Assembly: GCF_002884495.1 (NCBI RefSeq)
Contig: NZ_KZ614145.1
Span: 1,116,001-1,180,000 of the forward strand
DNA: 64,000 nucleotides
Direction of reading: 5' to 3'
Source of the DNA: Rummeliibacillus pycnus
Lineage (GTDB): Bacteria; Bacillota; Bacilli; Bacillales_A; Planococcaceae
Of the stretch, positions 19,557 to 26,734 are shown in pieces. Both the position numbers and the translations under genes were made by a program. Each line of letters opens with the position of its first letter. Position 1 is the first letter of the stretch. Under the pieces are notes generated by a model. It saw nothing but the letters and a program-made list of their open reading frames with translations. It searched no databases and was not told the origin of the DNA.

Positions 19557-19685
19557 GGCAATTAATTACCAAACTGATCCAATATTATTTAGTAATTATT
19601 AAATTAACTTCGGCGTCCTTATTGTTTTTATAAGATGTCCTTTTTTAACTAGAAAAAGTTACCTACGACTTGAAAATTCATTTTA

Positions 19686-20120
19686 TTAGTCTTCTATTCC
19701 CCAATCACTACTTATTATCGATTTAAGAAGCTGTAATTGTTCTCTTCCGATATGGTGACAAATATCTGATTCTAACTCGTTTTTTATTTTTGTATATTCT
19801 TCGTATATGGATTCACCAAAGATTGTTAAAGTGATACACTTATCTTTCTTATTATGCAAAGCATTATGGACTTCCATTATACCTTTTTGCTCTAGTCCTT
19901 TAATTAATTTGTGAGTTGCTTGCCGTGTAATATCTACCTGTTTCGTAACAGTAGCAATCGTTGGTTGTTTTTTGTATGTATGCGAAATAACATACCATTC
20001 AGAATTTGAAATCTTAATTTTGTTTGCAGCATTCCACATACGCTCTACTTTCTTTCTTAAGATCATGTGTCGTTTACTCAATAAATCTAGTACATCAAGT
20101 TCTTCTAATTGACTACACAA
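19686..20120 (-). CDS. MarR-family transcriptional regulator
   Basis: This 144-residue protein has a winged helix-turn-helix: the recognition region is around TVTKQVDITRQATHKLIKGLEQKGI (about residues 57-82) and the wing around KDKCITLT. The helices at both ends make the usual MarR dimer interface. It seems to start with TTG, seven to eight bases after a GGAGTG. It is divergent from a CarD-like gene. The shared promoter region carries back-to-back -35 boxes and a perfect 21-base palindrome, so it probably controls itself and/or the CarD gene. The ligand is unknown. Confidence 0.87.
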   Translation of the reverse strand: MCSQLEELDVLDLLSKRHMILRKKVERMWNAANKIKISNSEWYVISHTYKKQPTIATVTKQVDITRQATHKLIKGLEQKGIMEVHNALHNKKDKCITLTIFGESIYEEYTKIKNELESDICHHIGREQLQLLKSIISSDWGIED

Positions 20121-20175
20121 GGTAGTTCACTCCTATCATTTCTAATGAATACACTTTATAACAGCATGCCTAAAT

Positions 20176-20216
20176 CGTCAACTTGATTGACATTATACTA
20201 CTAGAAAGGCTATACT
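20176..20216. promoter_or_regulatory. Overlapping divergent promoters of marR and the CarD-like gene
   Basis: Plus strand: TTGACA at 20187-20192, 18-base spacer, TATACT at 20211-20216, serving the CarD-like gene. Minus strand: TTGACG (complement of 20176-20181), with TA-rich -10 candidates 15-17 bases on. The two -35 boxes are only five bases apart, which creates an imperfect palindrome (20177-20191). Confidence 0.65.
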
Positions 20217-20220
20217 TAAT

Positions 20221-20241
20221 ATTGTCAACTGAGTTGACAAT
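20221..20241. promoter_or_regulatory. Perfect 21-base palindrome, putative MarR operator
   Basis: ATTGTCAACT-G-AGTTGACAAT, ten-base perfect arms around one central base, lies between the -10 and the ribosome site of the CarD-like gene. The size and symmetry fit a MarR-family operator. A bound repressor would block transcription of the plus-strand gene just after its start. Assignment to the adjacent MarR protein is inference. Confidence 0.65.
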
Positions 20242-20261
20242 ACACTAAAGGGGTCGTTAAA

Positions 20262-20762
20262 ATGTATGCTGATGGTGATTTGATTATTTATTCGACACAT
20301 GGAATTTGTCATATTGATGAGGTAAGTGAAAGTACTTTCAATGATCATACAAAATTATATTATGTTCTTCATCCGATTGACAAAGAAGGATTAATTATAC
20401 GAATTCCGGTAGATAGTGCAGAAAGTTGCTTCATGCCTTTAGTTAACGCCCAAGAATCGAAAGCATTGATTAAACAATTTTCAAGTAAAGGTGTAGATTG
20501 GATCGATAACAACTCAAATCGAGTACGAATGTTTGAAAATACGATCAATAATGGTAATCGTAATGACATTGTCAGTTTATTGATTACACTTTTACGAAAG
20601 AAATCTGAATTTGCACTTTTAGAAAGAAAACTTTCCAATCAAGACAATAAGTTTCTTGAATTTATTCAACATACACTATTTGCAGAAATGGCAGTTGCAC
20701 TACAAACAACTCCGGCAACTATTGAGGCACTAGCTCATAAAGAAATGAATCTTCCCTTATAA
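20262..20762 (+). CDS. CarD/CdnL-TRCF-family transcription factor
   Basis: This 166-residue protein has an N-terminal CarD/TRCF-RID Tudor-like module (residues 1-60: DGDLIIYSTHGICHIDEV then LYYVLHP). In the family this module binds the RNA polymerase beta subunit. The helical C-terminal half fits the DNA-binding domain of CdnL proteins. CarD proteins stabilise open complexes at promoters. The start follows AAAGGGG. It is expressed from a promoter overlapping that of marR, with the palindromic operator inside its leader. Confidence 0.83.
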   Translation: MYADGDLIIYSTHGICHIDEVSESTFNDHTKLYYVLHPIDKEGLIIRIPVDSAESCFMPLVNAQESKALIKQFSSKGVDWIDNNSNRVRMFENTINNGNRNDIVSLLITLLRKKSEFALLERKLSNQDNKFLEFIQHTLFAEMAVALQTTPATIEALAHKEMNLPL

Positions 20763-21025
20763 TACTCCCTGTTGCATTTCTATATCTATTTTCAGTAAAG
20801 CTCACCTTTAATCTGGGTGAGCAATTTTGTTATTTTGAATTAATGCAGTAAAAAAATTTATTACTTTCAAACTAATTCAACATTTTCAAAGAGCGATGGC
20901 AAAGACTTTTTTAGAAAATCACATATTCGAAATGGAAAATACTCACAATATCAAAATAAAAACATTAAAGACTATATTCTAATAAAATAAACATCAAAAA
21001 GAACTTTAATAATTTCCGAGTTCCC
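20763..21025. other. Gap between the CarD-like gene and tRNA-Lys
   Basis: Apart from the terminator at 20798-20832, this stretch is AT-rich with no gene or further clear element. Confidence 0.5.
20798..20832 (+). terminator. Terminator of the CarD-like gene
   Basis: The stem GCTCACC (20800-20806) / GGTGAGC (20816-20822) is followed by a T-rich stretch. Confidence 0.7.
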
Positions 21026-21028
21026 CTC

Positions 21029-21057
21029 TTGACATTATAAGAATATAGCGTTATTAT
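21029..21057 (+). promoter_or_regulatory. Promoter of tRNA-Lys copy 1
   Basis: TTGACA (21029-21034), 17-base spacer, TATTAT (21052-21057). The tRNA starts 21 bases after the -10. Confidence 0.8.
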
Positions 21058-21077
21058 AATTTATGTCATAAGGCAAT

Positions 21078-21151
21078 GGGCGTATGGCGCAATTGGCTAG
21101 CGCACCTGACTCTTAATCAGGGGGTTGTGGGTTCGACCCCCACTACGCCCA
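21078..21151 (+). tRNA. tRNA-Lys (anticodon CUU), copy 1
   Basis: The cloverleaf can be drawn by eye: acceptor GGGCGTA / TACGCCC with discriminator A, D stem GCGC/GCGC, anticodon stem CCTGA/TCAGG with loop CTCTTAA (anticodon CTT), T stem GTGGG/CCCAC with loop TTCGACC. No CCA is encoded. It reads AAG. A second copy is at 39436-39509. Confidence 0.95.
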
Positions 21152-21154
21152 TAC

Positions 21155-21190
21155 AAAAAGAACATCATTTAATGATGTTCTTTTTATTTT
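21155..21190 (+). terminator. Terminator of tRNA-Lys copy 1
   Basis: The hairpin AAAGAACATCATT / AATGATGTTCTTT is followed by T-rich sequence directly behind the tRNA. Confidence 0.85.
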
Positions 21191-21274
21191 GTCTAAATAC
21201 AGATATCCATTTTTTGAAACTAAATCCATTCTTGTACGTATATACTAGTAAAAATTTTTAAAAGGAGCATTCAT

Positions 21275-21574
21275 ATGGAGAGATTAAAATTACTATTTTA
21301 TAATATTCATTTAAATTTACGTTATTATACTTTACATTTATCTACTTTTGGATTATTACTTTTAGTAGAAATCATTATGGGTATTGGGGACTTTACGATC
21401 TTTATAGCATTTCCTGAACTTTTCTTCTATTTCATTCTAATTCAATTAGTAACCATTATGTGGAAACGAGTAAAACCAATTCTCATGAAAAATCAATTTG
21501 TCATTTCATCCGCATTATGTTGTTTTTCTATATTGATCTTGTTAAACTACTTCGAATGGATACAACCTTTTTAG
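21275..21574 (+). CDS. Small membrane protein of unknown function
   Basis: This 99-residue protein has three hydrophobic segments (about residues 23-38, 42-63 and 77-93) and basic termini. The AAAGGAG ribosome site before the ATG and the terminator behind it make it a credible gene. No family is recognised. It stands alone between the tRNA and the sulfur-uptake pair. Confidence 0.6.
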   Translation: MERLKLLFYNIHLNLRYYTLHLSTFGLLLLVEIIMGIGDFTIFIAFPELFFYFILIQLVTIMWKRVKPILMKNQFVISSALCCFSILILLNYFEWIQPF

Positions 21575-21626
21575 CATGTGAACTTAATTAGGCGATATTC
21601 CTTTCTTTAACTTTGTAATTCCCAAT

Positions 21627-21672
21627 AAAAAAAGACAATGCCTACTAATCTTAGTCGCATTGTCTTTTGCTC
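21627..21672. terminator. Bidirectional terminator
   Basis: AAAAGACAATGC (21630-21641) pairs with GCATTGTCTTTT (21657-21668), between the converging membrane-protein and TusA-like genes. Confidence 0.85.
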
Positions 21673-21688
21673 GTTCAATAATAGATTT

Positions 21689-21913
21689 CTATTTCTTTTG
21701 AACTGTAATTGTCCAAGATGCCTCGCTTAGTTGTTCATAGTTTGTCACTTTATGGCCTTCTTCTGCAGCCCATCTTGGAATACTTTCTGTTGCTTGTGTA
21801 CAATCAAAGTTAATGATCAAGTCTTCACCTGATTTTATTTCTTCCATTGCATTTTTTGCTTCAATTAAAGGAAACGGACACACTTGCCCCATAGTTTCTA
21901 ATACTTTTGTCAT
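21689..21913 (-). CDS. TusA/SirA-family sulfurtransferase-like protein
   Basis: This 74-residue protein has the family CPxP motif (VCPFPLIEAK, Cys at about residue 12) in the usual beta-alpha-beta-alpha fold. TusA-like proteins carry persulfide sulfur or are needed by partner transporters. It follows the YeeE/YedE transporter gene by 12 bases, an arrangement common for thiosulfate uptake. It would accept sulfur entering through that protein in the cytoplasm. The exact acceptor pathway is not visible. Confidence 0.9.
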   Translation of the reverse strand: MTKVLETMGQVCPFPLIEAKNAMEEIKSGEDLIINFDCTQATESIPRWAAEEGHKVTNYEQLSEASWTITVQKK

Positions 21914-21925
21914 ACTTTACTCCTC

Positions 21926-23002
21926 CTAATGTGATGATGCTGGACTAACTGCTTGTTTTGCGACTGCTTGTTTTTTCACTCTAGGTCTTACATAGACAAA
22001 GTAAGAAGCTGTCCATACACCTAAAATCATAAATGCTAGTGAAATCCAGCCTTGCCAAGTCATCATGGCTGTACTTACAAGACCATTTCCAATCGTACAT
22101 CCACCCGCTAGACTTGCTCCAATTCCCATGAAGATGCCACCAAATAGGCTTGATACAATGGTTTTTACATCTGGTACACGTAATCGGAATTCGTTGCTAC
22201 CTTTCGCTGCAATAAATGAACCTATAAAGATCCCTAATACTAAGAATACGCCCCAGTTCAGAAAAGATTTATCGGCAATTACTAAATATTGAACAATATT
22301 TGCAGATGGAGTAGTAATCCCTAATCCAAAATTTCGTCCTGTTGCTTCACTTAAAGGCCATGCAATAATTGCAATGATCCCTATAAGTGATGCTGTGAAA
22401 TATGGATGCCAGCGTTTTTCAAATAATAGATGGGAAATCCCCGTTTTTTTCGGTTTTAATGATGGAATAACAATTTTAGACTTTCTTGATTCTTTAATCA
22501 TGATCAATGCTACAATCACTACTAAAATAGCAATCAACACCCAAACATTCAAACCCAATGATGTTGAAATTGAGTTATTGTGAACTTCAATGGAAGATAT
22601 TTTTTGATTAATCGGTAAAAGAACACCCGACTTCATCATAGCACTAGTAATCATATAGAAAATTAGTGCAATCCAACTACCAATCAATCCTTCTGCTGCT
22701 CGATACCAAGTTCCTGTTGCACATCCTCCAGCTAGTACAATTCCCACTCCGAAGATGAATGCTCCAATCACAATGGCAACCCATGAAAAAGTGCCTGCAT
22801 CATATTGTACAAATCCAAAATGAATCAGTGAAAATACACCAACACTTTGAATGGCAATTGCTAATAAAAGTGCATAAAACATTCGGTTATCTTTTGCTAG
22901 ATACATATCACGAAAACCACCCGTTAAACAGAATCTTCCCCTCTGTAAAACGAATCCTAATGCTGCCCCGCAAAGTAAACCGGTAAAAATCATTAAAGTC
23001 AT
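21926..23002 (-). CDS. YeeE/YedE (TsuA-like) thiosulfate/sulfur transporter
   Basis: This 358-residue polytopic protein is an internal duplication of the YeeE/YedE fold. Each half has a conserved GGC motif (LAGGCATGTWYRAAEG and LAGGCTIGNG), and the N-terminus has RGRFCLTGGFRDM. These three cysteines correspond to those lining the path in TsuA thiosulfate transporters, so thiosulfate or a related sulfur species is the likely cargo. It is co-transcribed with the TusA-like gene from a recognisable promoter at 23045-23073. A palindrome lies just upstream of the -35. Confidence 0.9.
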   Translation of the reverse strand: MTLMIFTGLLCGAALGFVLQRGRFCLTGGFRDMYLAKDNRMFYALLLAIAIQSVGVFSLIHFGFVQYDAGTFSWVAIVIGAFIFGVGIVLAGGCATGTWYRAAEGLIGSWIALIFYMITSAMMKSGVLLPINQKISSIEVHNNSISTSLGLNVWVLIAILVVIVALIMIKESRKSKIVIPSLKPKKTGISHLLFEKRWHPYFTASLIGIIAIIAWPLSEATGRNFGLGITTPSANIVQYLVIADKSFLNWGVFLVLGIFIGSFIAAKGSNEFRLRVPDVKTIVSSLFGGIFMGIGASLAGGCTIGNGLVSTAMMTWQGWISLAFMILGVWTASYFVYVRPRVKKQAVAKQAVSPASSH

Positions 23003-23044
23003 TTTCTCACCTCATTTTTATCCTTAGTAAACTTATTGGTATTA

Positions 23045-23073
23045 ATTATATTCATAAGTTTGAATTTTTGCAA
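23045..23073 (-). promoter_or_regulatory. Promoter of the YeeE/TusA operon
   Basis: On the minus strand: TTGCAA (complement of 23068-23073), 17-base spacer, TATAAT (complement of 23045-23050). Confidence 0.65.
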
Positions 23074-23079
23074 TGGTAA

Positions 23080-23102
23080 ATTCATATTAAATTAATATGA
23101 AT
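23080..23102. promoter_or_regulatory. Palindrome upstream of the YeeE/TusA promoter
   Basis: ATTCATATTA and TAATATGAAT flank a three-base centre, ten-base perfect arms, ending seven bases before the -35. It is a candidate site for a regulator. It does not match the CymR or SAM-riboswitch patterns I know. Confidence 0.5.
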
Positions 23103-23117
23103 AGTAAATAATATAAA

Positions 23118-23154
23118 AAATCTCGATACACGCTTTATACGTATATCGAGATCA
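23118..23154 (-). terminator. Terminator of the GNAT gene
   Basis: The stem ATCTCGATA / TATCGAGAT is followed by a T-run when read on the minus strand. Confidence 0.8.
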
Positions 23155-23163
23155 ATTTAACAT

Positions 23164-23664
23164 TTACACCCTTTTAAACATGCACCATTCATCCACAAAT
23201 TGACCATCAATTAATAACGAGTCAATGCGCTTTCCTTCTTTCACAAATCCCATTTTTTCATATAATTTAATGGCTACATCGTTCGAAACAAGAACAGTCA
23301 ATTCTAATCTCGAAAAATGCTTTTCTCTTATCCATTCAAAGACTTCTTGGAATAATTTTGTTCCTATACCCAACCCCCTCGATTGCTGTGAAACCCCTAT
23401 AACTAAACGGCCTATATGTTTAGTTCTTTGTAAATCTCCTGCCATAATTCCGATATAGCCAATCAATCTTTCTTTTTCCTCCGCAACAAAAAAAGTTGAA
23501 CGTTGTTTCTTATTGAATGCTTGAATGATTTTTCTTTGTATTTCAACTGTTGTTTTTCGCTCACCAGGGTTATATAACATATTGTTTGAATCGTCTATTT
23601 CACATAATAATCTCAAAAATGCTTCTGCATCGCGTTCTTCAATTTCTCGAATTCTCAATTTCAA
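23164..23664 (-). CDS. GNAT-family N-acetyltransferase
   Basis: This 166-residue GNAT-fold protein has the acetyl-CoA pyrophosphate-binding loop QQSRGLGIGTKL (Q/RxxGxG/A motif A), a preceding beta strand GRLVIGV, and motif B YEKMGFVKEGKR. The start has a GGGATTG-type site. It lies 20 bases behind the P-loop gene on the same strand and may be co-transcribed with it. The acceptor is unknown; ribosomal-protein and small-amine acetylation are both common in this branch. Confidence 0.87.
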   Translation of the reverse strand: MKLRIREIEERDAEAFLRLLCEIDDSNNMLYNPGERKTTVEIQRKIIQAFNKKQRSTFFVAEEKERLIGYIGIMAGDLQRTKHIGRLVIGVSQQSRGLGIGTKLFQEVFEWIREKHFSRLELTVLVSNDVAIKLYEKMGFVKEGKRIDSLLIDGQFVDEWCMFKRV

Positions 23665-23684
23665 TCCCTCTTTTCAACTTATAT

Positions 23685-24275
23685 TTAGATTTGAAAATGT
23701 TTTTTTATCATCTGTGCCACTTCTTCTGCAGCGATCTTCGTATTATTAATTTTTAAATAGTTTTCTTGTTTGATTTCACCTTTAGTAGAGTTTAATCTAT
23801 GTTTTTCGAAACTATTTAGTAAATCTGATTCAGATTGATTGATCTTACGTTTTGTTGGTTTATGTATAAGTCTATTTTCTGTGCTATTTCTTTTAAGTCG
23901 TTCTGTAATATCAGCTTCTAATTCTATAAAATAAATATCTGATCCGTTCTGTTGAAAAATTTCACACACTTTTTCAACAAAGTCCCAATCCTCTTTTAAA
24001 TCAAATGCCCAAACAAATGTAAAGATTATGCCGTATTGATCTGTTTGTGAAAACAATTTAAAAATTTCTTCTCTAAAAAGAGTTGTCAATCTCCACATAT
24101 CTGGTGAAAATCCAAAAAAAGGTTCCAGTAAATCAATTGTCATATGGTTATGAAATAGCTTTAACCCAGTAATTTTCTCAAGCTCTTGTCCAACAGTCAT
24201 TTTCCCAACTGCTTGTGGTCCAAAAAGTAAAACAAGTTTTAATCCCCCCCTTTCAAAAACCGCTAATATTCCCAT
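23685..24275 (-). CDS. P-loop kinase-like protein (shikimate kinase-like AAA family)
   Basis: The conserved core begins KLVLLFGPQAVGKMTVGQEL, a Walker A of the small-kinase type (GPQAVGKMT), with FHNHMTIDL and a C-terminal lid region rich in Lys and Glu. Homologues of this type usually begin at MKLVL. Here the codon in that place is TTA, although an excellent GGGGGG ribosome site sits right in front of it. I give the nearest in-frame ATG (24275, 196 residues), which has no ribosome site of its own, so the start is doubtful. Substrate unknown. Confidence 0.65.
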   Translation of the reverse strand: MGILAVFERGGLKLVLLFGPQAVGKMTVGQELEKITGLKLFHNHMTIDLLEPFFGFSPDMWRLTTLFREEIFKLFSQTDQYGIIFTFVWAFDLKEDWDFVEKVCEIFQQNGSDIYFIELEADITERLKRNSTENRLIHKPTKRKINQSESDLLNSFEKHRLNSTKGEIKQENYLKINNTKIAAEEVAQMIKKHFQI

Positions 24276-24391
24276 AATATTACACATTTTAAAATTAAAA
24301 TACAACAGTTTAACAAGGTATTTGAAAATATTTATAGAATATTTTTAAGATAATAAAATACACCCCTAGCTAAATAAAGAAGGAGCATATT

Positions 24392-25153
24392 ATGATTAAA
24401 CAACTATTTGCTTTTGAAACAATTGAAGATTTAGAAATAAATAAATCATATATCAATCAACTAAATCTAAAATTACAGCAATATCTAAGAAAATTAGAAG
24501 AACATTTTGAGTTAAATGATTTTCCTAAAGCGATTGTATGGACTTCAAATGAGATTGCCACTTGTATATTTTCCAATGTTCCCATTCCTGCTTTTACAAA
24601 TAAAGATGTTATTTATATGACTCCAAATGTCAAAGAATGGAGCGATTTTTATTTAGCGCAATTAGAGGAACAAAATAATACAATGGTTGAAAACTATTAC
24701 AAGACGATTACGATTGATCATGTTTTTTGTATATTAGCACATGAATTAACACATCATATTGATTTATTTGTTGATGAATTTGATGATGAAAGACATGATA
24801 GCATTTGGTTTGAAGAGGGAATGTGTGAATATTTGTCACAAAAATTGACGCTATCAGAGGATAAATTTTGTGTCAAGATGAATATTGAACGTGAGATGAT
24901 TCGAATATTCAAAAATACATATGCTCAACATTCATTAGATGATTTTGGTGCTGGAAGTTATGAAGCAAAGAGTTTAACAGCAATAATGATCGATTATTGG
25001 CGCAGTTCACAAGCTATCAAACATTTAGTTGAAGAACGCTATAGTGGCGATGTACATAAAGTTTTTAAACACTATAATGAGTGGCATGAAGCTGGCAGAA
25101 AAATACCGTTGTCAGAGCATTTTGCCATAACGGATTTTTTAAAAGCTCTATAG
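24392..25153 (+). CDS. Putative gluzincin metallopeptidase
   Basis: This 253-residue soluble protein has no signal peptide. HELTH at residues 117-121 is a HExxH zinc site, and WFEEGMCEYLS at about 139-149 supplies the downstream Glu ligand of gluzincins (peptidase MA clan). Near the end MIDYWRSSQAI and VEERYSGDVHKVF resemble the C-terminal helix of that clan. The start has an AAGGAGC site. I do not recognise a named family. It is a lone gene with a strong terminator behind it. A peptidase role is inferred from the motif alone. Confidence 0.65.
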   Translation: MIKQLFAFETIEDLEINKSYINQLNLKLQQYLRKLEEHFELNDFPKAIVWTSNEIATCIFSNVPIPAFTNKDVIYMTPNVKEWSDFYLAQLEEQNNTMVENYYKTITIDHVFCILAHELTHHIDLFVDEFDDERHDSIWFEEGMCEYLSQKLTLSEDKFCVKMNIEREMIRIFKNTYAQHSLDDFGAGSYEAKSLTAIMIDYWRSSQAIKHLVEERYSGDVHKVFKHYNEWHEAGRKIPLSEHFAITDFLKAL

Positions 25154-25186
25154 GATAAAACAGGACAATTATTGATCATTCATCCC

Positions 25187-25226
25187 TCAAAAAAGCGAAT
25201 TCGAAAATTTCGAATTCGCTTTTTTG
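25187..25226. terminator. Bidirectional terminator
   Basis: A long stem (AAAAAGCGAATTCGAAA / TTTCGAATTCGCTTTTT) lies between the putative peptidase gene and the converging 4-HPA operon end. Confidence 0.88.
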
Positions 25227-25264
25227 TAAGAAATAACTAAAACAAACGTTGTACAATATTGATT

Positions 25265-26734
25265 TTAAACACCATACCAATTAAAACCATCTTCGTTTAA
25301 ATCAATCCAAACATGTTTTGTTGTAGTGTACATTTGTAATGCCTCTATACCTAATTCCCGTCCGATACCACTTTGTTTCATACCGCCAAAAGGTGCTACA
25401 GTATCTAACATGCTAAATGTATTGACATAAACAGTTCCTGCTTTTAATTTTTGAGTCATTCGATGTGCGCGTTGTAAATTGGATGTCCAAACGCCTGCTG
25501 CTAACCCATATAAGGTATCATTTGCTTGTTGAATCACTTCTTCTTCATTTTTAAAACGAATAATAGATAATACTGGACCAAATATTTCTTCACGTGCTAT
25601 GGTCATATCGTTGGTAACGTCACCAAATACTGTTGGTGTAAAGTAATAGCCATTTTGAATGTTCTTATGACGCTCACCACCCAGTAATAATGTAGCCCCT
25701 TCATCAATACCCTTGTTTACATAATATTCAATTTTTTCTAATTGATCTAAACTAGTTTGTGGTCCCATTTGGGTTCCTTCATCTAACGGATTTCCTACTC
25801 GAATTTGTTGAGCCTTTTCGATAAAGCGGTTTACAAATTCATCGTAAATTGTTTCTTGGACAAAAAGGCGAGTTCCAGAAGCACAAACTTGTCCTTGTGC
25901 AAAGAAAATACCAAACATTGCACCGTTCACAGCATGCTCTATATTGGCATCCTCAAATACGATATTTGGAGATTTTCCGCCTAACTCTAAACTAACTTCT
26001 GTGATATTTTTGCTAGCCGTTTGCATAATAAGCTGACCTGTTTTTGTAGAACCTGTAAATGCAATTTTATCAATACCTGGATGTGAAACTAAGGCATTTC
26101 CTGCGTCCTTCCCAAATCCAGGTACAACGTTGATCACACCATCTGGAATCCCAGCTTCTTGAAACAACTTTACCATTTCTAAAATACTTATAGGGGTATG
26201 TTCTGAAGGTTTAATCACAATCGTATTTCCTGCAGCTAATGCTGGTGCAAGTTTCCACATCGTCAACATAAGAGGAAAATTCCAAGGTACGATTGCACCA
26301 ACAACTCCTAAAGGTTCTTTTAATGTGTAATTAAAACGATTACTTGGAGATGATAAAGTGCTACCTTGAATTTTATTAGCCAAACCAGCATAAAACTCTA
26401 ATACATCTATCATACTCGGAATAGCAATATATTTTGTTTCATTGATTGGCAACCCATTATCTGTTGATTCAATCGTCGCTAATCGATCTATATTTTCTCT
26501 TAATATGTTAGCTACTTTCATCAACAAACGTCCTCGATCACTTGGCGTCATATTTGACCATTCACTGTTTTCAAAAGCATTCCGAGCAGCATTAACTGCT
26601 ATATCAACATCCTCTGCACCTGCTTCTGCAATTTCAGCATATGCTTCTCCAGTAGATGGATTATACGAATAAAATGTTTTACCTAAAACTGCATCTTTCC
26701 ACATTCCATCAATAAATAAGTGGTACTTTTTCAT
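25265..26734 (-). CDS. Aldehyde dehydrogenase, last gene of the hpa operon
   Basis: This 489-residue NAD(P)-dependent aldehyde dehydrogenase shows WNFPLMLTMWK (cofactor pocket), FTGSTKTG, the general-base Glu in LELGGKSPN and the nucleophilic Cys in GQVCASGTR. It overlaps the FAD synthase gene by 26 bases, and its GGAGG lies inside that gene. In context it could oxidise 4-hydroxyphenylacetaldehyde to 4-HPA, feeding the pathway, or succinate semialdehyde, draining it. The sequence alone resembles broad betaine/phenylacetaldehyde dehydrogenases and does not decide between these. Confidence 0.88.
   Translation of the reverse strand: MKKYHLFIDGMWKDAVLGKTFYSYNPSTGEAYAEIAEAGAEDVDIAVNAARNAFENSEWSNMTPSDRGRLLMKVANILRENIDRLATIESTDNGLPINETKYIAIPSMIDVLEFYAGLANKIQGSTLSSPSNRFNYTLKEPLGVVGAIVPWNFPLMLTMWKLAPALAAGNTIVIKPSEHTPISILEMVKLFQEAGIPDGVINVVPGFGKDAGNALVSHPGIDKIAFTGSTKTGQLIMQTASKNITEVSLELGGKSPNIVFEDANIEHAVNGAMFGIFFAQGQVCASGTRLFVQETIYDEFVNRFIEKAQQIRVGNPLDEGTQMGPQTSLDQLEKIEYYVNKGIDEGATLLLGGERHKNIQNGYYFTPTVFGDVTNDMTIAREEIFGPVLSIIRFKNEEEVIQQANDTLYGLAAGVWTSNLQRAHRMTQKLKAGTVYVNTFSMLDTVAPFGGMKQSGIGRELGIEALQMYTTTKHVWIDLNEDGFNWYGV

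Larger units (their letters stand above)
21026..21154 (+). repeat. Direct repeat copy 1: tRNA-Lys with its promoter
   Basis: These 129 bases are identical to 39384-39512 except for one base (T at 21077 against C at 39435, the position just before the tRNA). The repeat covers the -35, the -10, the leader and the whole tRNA, so it is a gene duplication rather than a short attachment-site repeat. The separation is 18,358 bases. Confidence 0.95.

Noticed and set aside
21076-21261. Protein-coding ORF across the tRNA
   Set aside because: It reads through tRNA-Lys and its terminator and is a by-product of the tRNA sequence.
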